Assembly: GCA_963762575.1 (NCBI GenBank)
Contig: CAVXLL010000001.1
Coordinates: forward strand, 1,244,342-1,308,341
From: AP-15 sp963762575
Lineage (GTDB): Bacteria; Pseudomonadota; Alphaproteobacteria; ATCC43930; CGMCC-115725
Length of the DNA: 64,000 bases
Direction of reading: 5' to 3'
Made by a program: the position numbers and the translations under genes. The stretch's first letter is position 1, and every line of letters starts with the position of its first letter. Shown one piece after another: positions 62,993 through 64,000 of this stretch. Below the pieces are notes generated by a model that saw only the letters and a list, made by a program, of their open reading frames with translations, was not told the DNA's origin and searched no databases.

Positions 62993-63181
62993 TTACCAAG
63001 GCCACACCGCGGTCAATGCGGAAGCGGCCAGCCATATCGCGACCCAAAGTTCGCCCGACAGAAGCAGCGCCCCGAGCTTTGGGATCTCGTCGTACGCCGC
63101 TGCATCTGGGTGAAATCGCCCGGGATGACCGCTCCTGAAAACGCCGGAGTCGTAGGATAGTGGCATGACATTGTTACTCAC
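62993..63181 (-). CDS. Possible small membrane protein
   Basis: 62 residues as read; the C-terminal part GALLLSGELWVAIWLAASAL forms one likely membrane helix and the protein ends TAVWPW. The N-terminal part is hydrophilic and unremarkable. Weak support: only length, a helix and no better alternative on the other strand. Confidence 0.35.
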   Translation of the reverse strand: MSNNVMPLSYDSGVFRSGHPGRFHPDAAAYDEIPKLGALLLSGELWVAIWLAASALTAVWPW

Positions 63182-63529
63182 GGCCCGGTCCTGTCCGTTC
63201 TTCTCCGGGCGAGGGAGTGCCCGAGACCCGATCCTCCCGGATCGGCGTTAACCATAATACAGGAGCAATTAGGCCAGACAACCGTCAAGGAAAAGTCCTC
63301 ACCGCTCTGGCGCACTTTCAACTATTGGTATAAATTTGGAATTGCGTTTCCCCGCAGCCCAAGCACTTCGATGAATTCGTCTAACATGCGGTCGAGCAAG
63401 CCACGGAATAGCCGGACCGACGCTTTTTTGACTGTGAGCATGCGGCCGTTCACGCGAAAAACCCGACGTCCTGGTACCCCCACACCGGCTCGCGGATACC
63501 CCAAACACCTCCCGCGTCAGGGCACAGGG
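63182..63529. other. Intergenic region, possible small reading frame
   Basis: Mostly without recognisable content. On the minus strand at 63322-63504 a 60-codon frame reads GRRVFRVNGRMLTVKKASVR and LFRGLLDRMLDEFIEVLGLR, a plausible amphipathic protein but with no family I can name and no clear RBS. Confidence 0.3.
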
Positions 63530-64000
63530 ATGGCGCGGCAATGGATTTCGTGCTGCGGTTGGCATAGGTTGCAACATTGGGCTGTTGTGCTGTTCGGGAC
63601 GGTTTGGCTGGCGGCGTTTGCGTCGTCCGGCTCTGCGCGCACCAATATCGTCATCGATATCAACAATGCGCGCTGGAACATCATCCAGAACACCCTCGGC
63701 CGCGCTGGTCGATAGCGTTCCGGAGATGGCGCGCGAGATCGCGCTGATCGACGGGGCAATGTTCGACGCGGTTAATGCCGCCTCTGGAAGCCCCTACGCA
63801 CCGATCGCTTATAGCGGCGGCCCAGTGTCCAACGCCGACCCCAATGCAGCGGCGCTGCAGGCCGCGCTGACGGTGATGAACAGTCTCTATGGCCCGTCGT
63901 CGCAGAATGATGGCAGCCCGATCGAAATCGGCGCGAATAACACCAATACCTGTCCCCGAAACACGGTCGGCAACGACCTGCAAGCCCACGACGATAACGC
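63530..64000 (+). pseudogene. Vanadium-dependent haloperoxidase-like (PAP2 superfamily) protein, 5' part with a frameshift, cut by window edge
   Basis: Starts MARQWISCCGWHRLQHWAVV with a signal or anchor helix ending ASSGSARTN. The frame then shifts near 63700-63712 (NTLGRA/ALVDSVPEMAREIALIDGAM). FDAVNAASGSPYAPIAYSGG after the shift is typical of the N-terminal helices of bacterial vanadium-haloperoxidase-like proteins. The metal-binding C-terminal domain is beyond the window, so the assignment is tentative. Confidence 0.5.

Overview
The window is GC-rich chromosomal DNA from an alphaproteobacterium, most likely a soil or plant-associated member of the Hyphomicrobiales. This rests on alphaproteobacterial-type GltBD, KorAB, GMC and DOPA-dioxygenase proteins, PF04392-type solute-binding proteins, and an ornithine-decarboxylase leader of the kind known in Alphaproteobacteria. 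I see no rRNA, tRNA or CRISPR. Several genes are frameshifted or carry in-frame stops. Some damage is clearly biological (insertion sequences with target duplications, a local inversion); other breaks, such as the two compensating shifts in gltB, could be sequencing error.

Layout. 1-5423: glutamate synthase gltB and gltD (minus strand). 5.7-7.4 kb: a decayed ABC substrate-binding protein gene and a VapBC toxin-antitoxin pair. 7.5-11.2 kb: a secreted gamma-glutamyltransferase flanked by two copies of the last 428 bp of a mannonate-dehydratase-like gene. 11.2-16.6 kb: a CmcJ/NvfI-type oxidoreductase, a small DUF2786-like protein, a thiamine-diphosphate enzyme, a GMC oxidoreductase and a DOPA-dioxygenase-like protein. 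16.2-23.0 kb: two diverged copies of a DOPA-dioxygenase / small GatC-like protein / amidase cassette. They are separated by an AT-rich foreign block with a GH79-like glycoside hydrolase gene (split by an IS1595-family element) and a PEP-CTERM protein. Each cassette has kept only the genes the other lost.

23.2-24.7 kb: ornithine decarboxylase with a structured leader that contains a 13-codon leader peptide and a hairpin over the ribosome binding site. 24.8-29.8 kb: an FAD-oxidoreductase relic, two amidohydrolases, a LysR regulator and a YcaC-like hydrolase. 30.1-34.0 kb: a periplasmic VOC-like protein, an outer-membrane porin and an MFS exporter. 34.2-39.2 kb: a Rieske ring-hydroxylating dioxygenase (alpha and beta), then an MFS transporter and a PstS-like binding protein, then a second copy of the beta-subunit 3' end, into whose stop codon an IS1634-family element has inserted. 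41.2-47.2 kb: a broken RND efflux system (adaptor and pump) and a DHA2-type MFS exporter.

47.4-53.6 kb: lipoproteins, a meta-cleavage-product-type hydrolase, a VOC protein, and an amidohydrolase gene split by an IS1380-family element that is itself split by an IS3-family element. 53.8-58.8 kb: a 2-oxoacid:ferredoxin oxidoreductase operon (korB, korA and an iron-sulfur flavoprotein). 59.1-64 kb: a methyltransferase, a DUF1614 membrane protein, 6-phosphofructokinase, small hypothetical genes and the start of a vanadium-haloperoxidase-like gene that runs off the edge.

Taken together, conserved nitrogen and carbon metabolism (GltBD, KorAB, Pfk, ornithine decarboxylase) brackets an accessory catabolic region aimed at aromatic and amide compounds. 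That region has been reshaped by four ISs and by partial duplications that copy gene 3' ends around inserted cargo.
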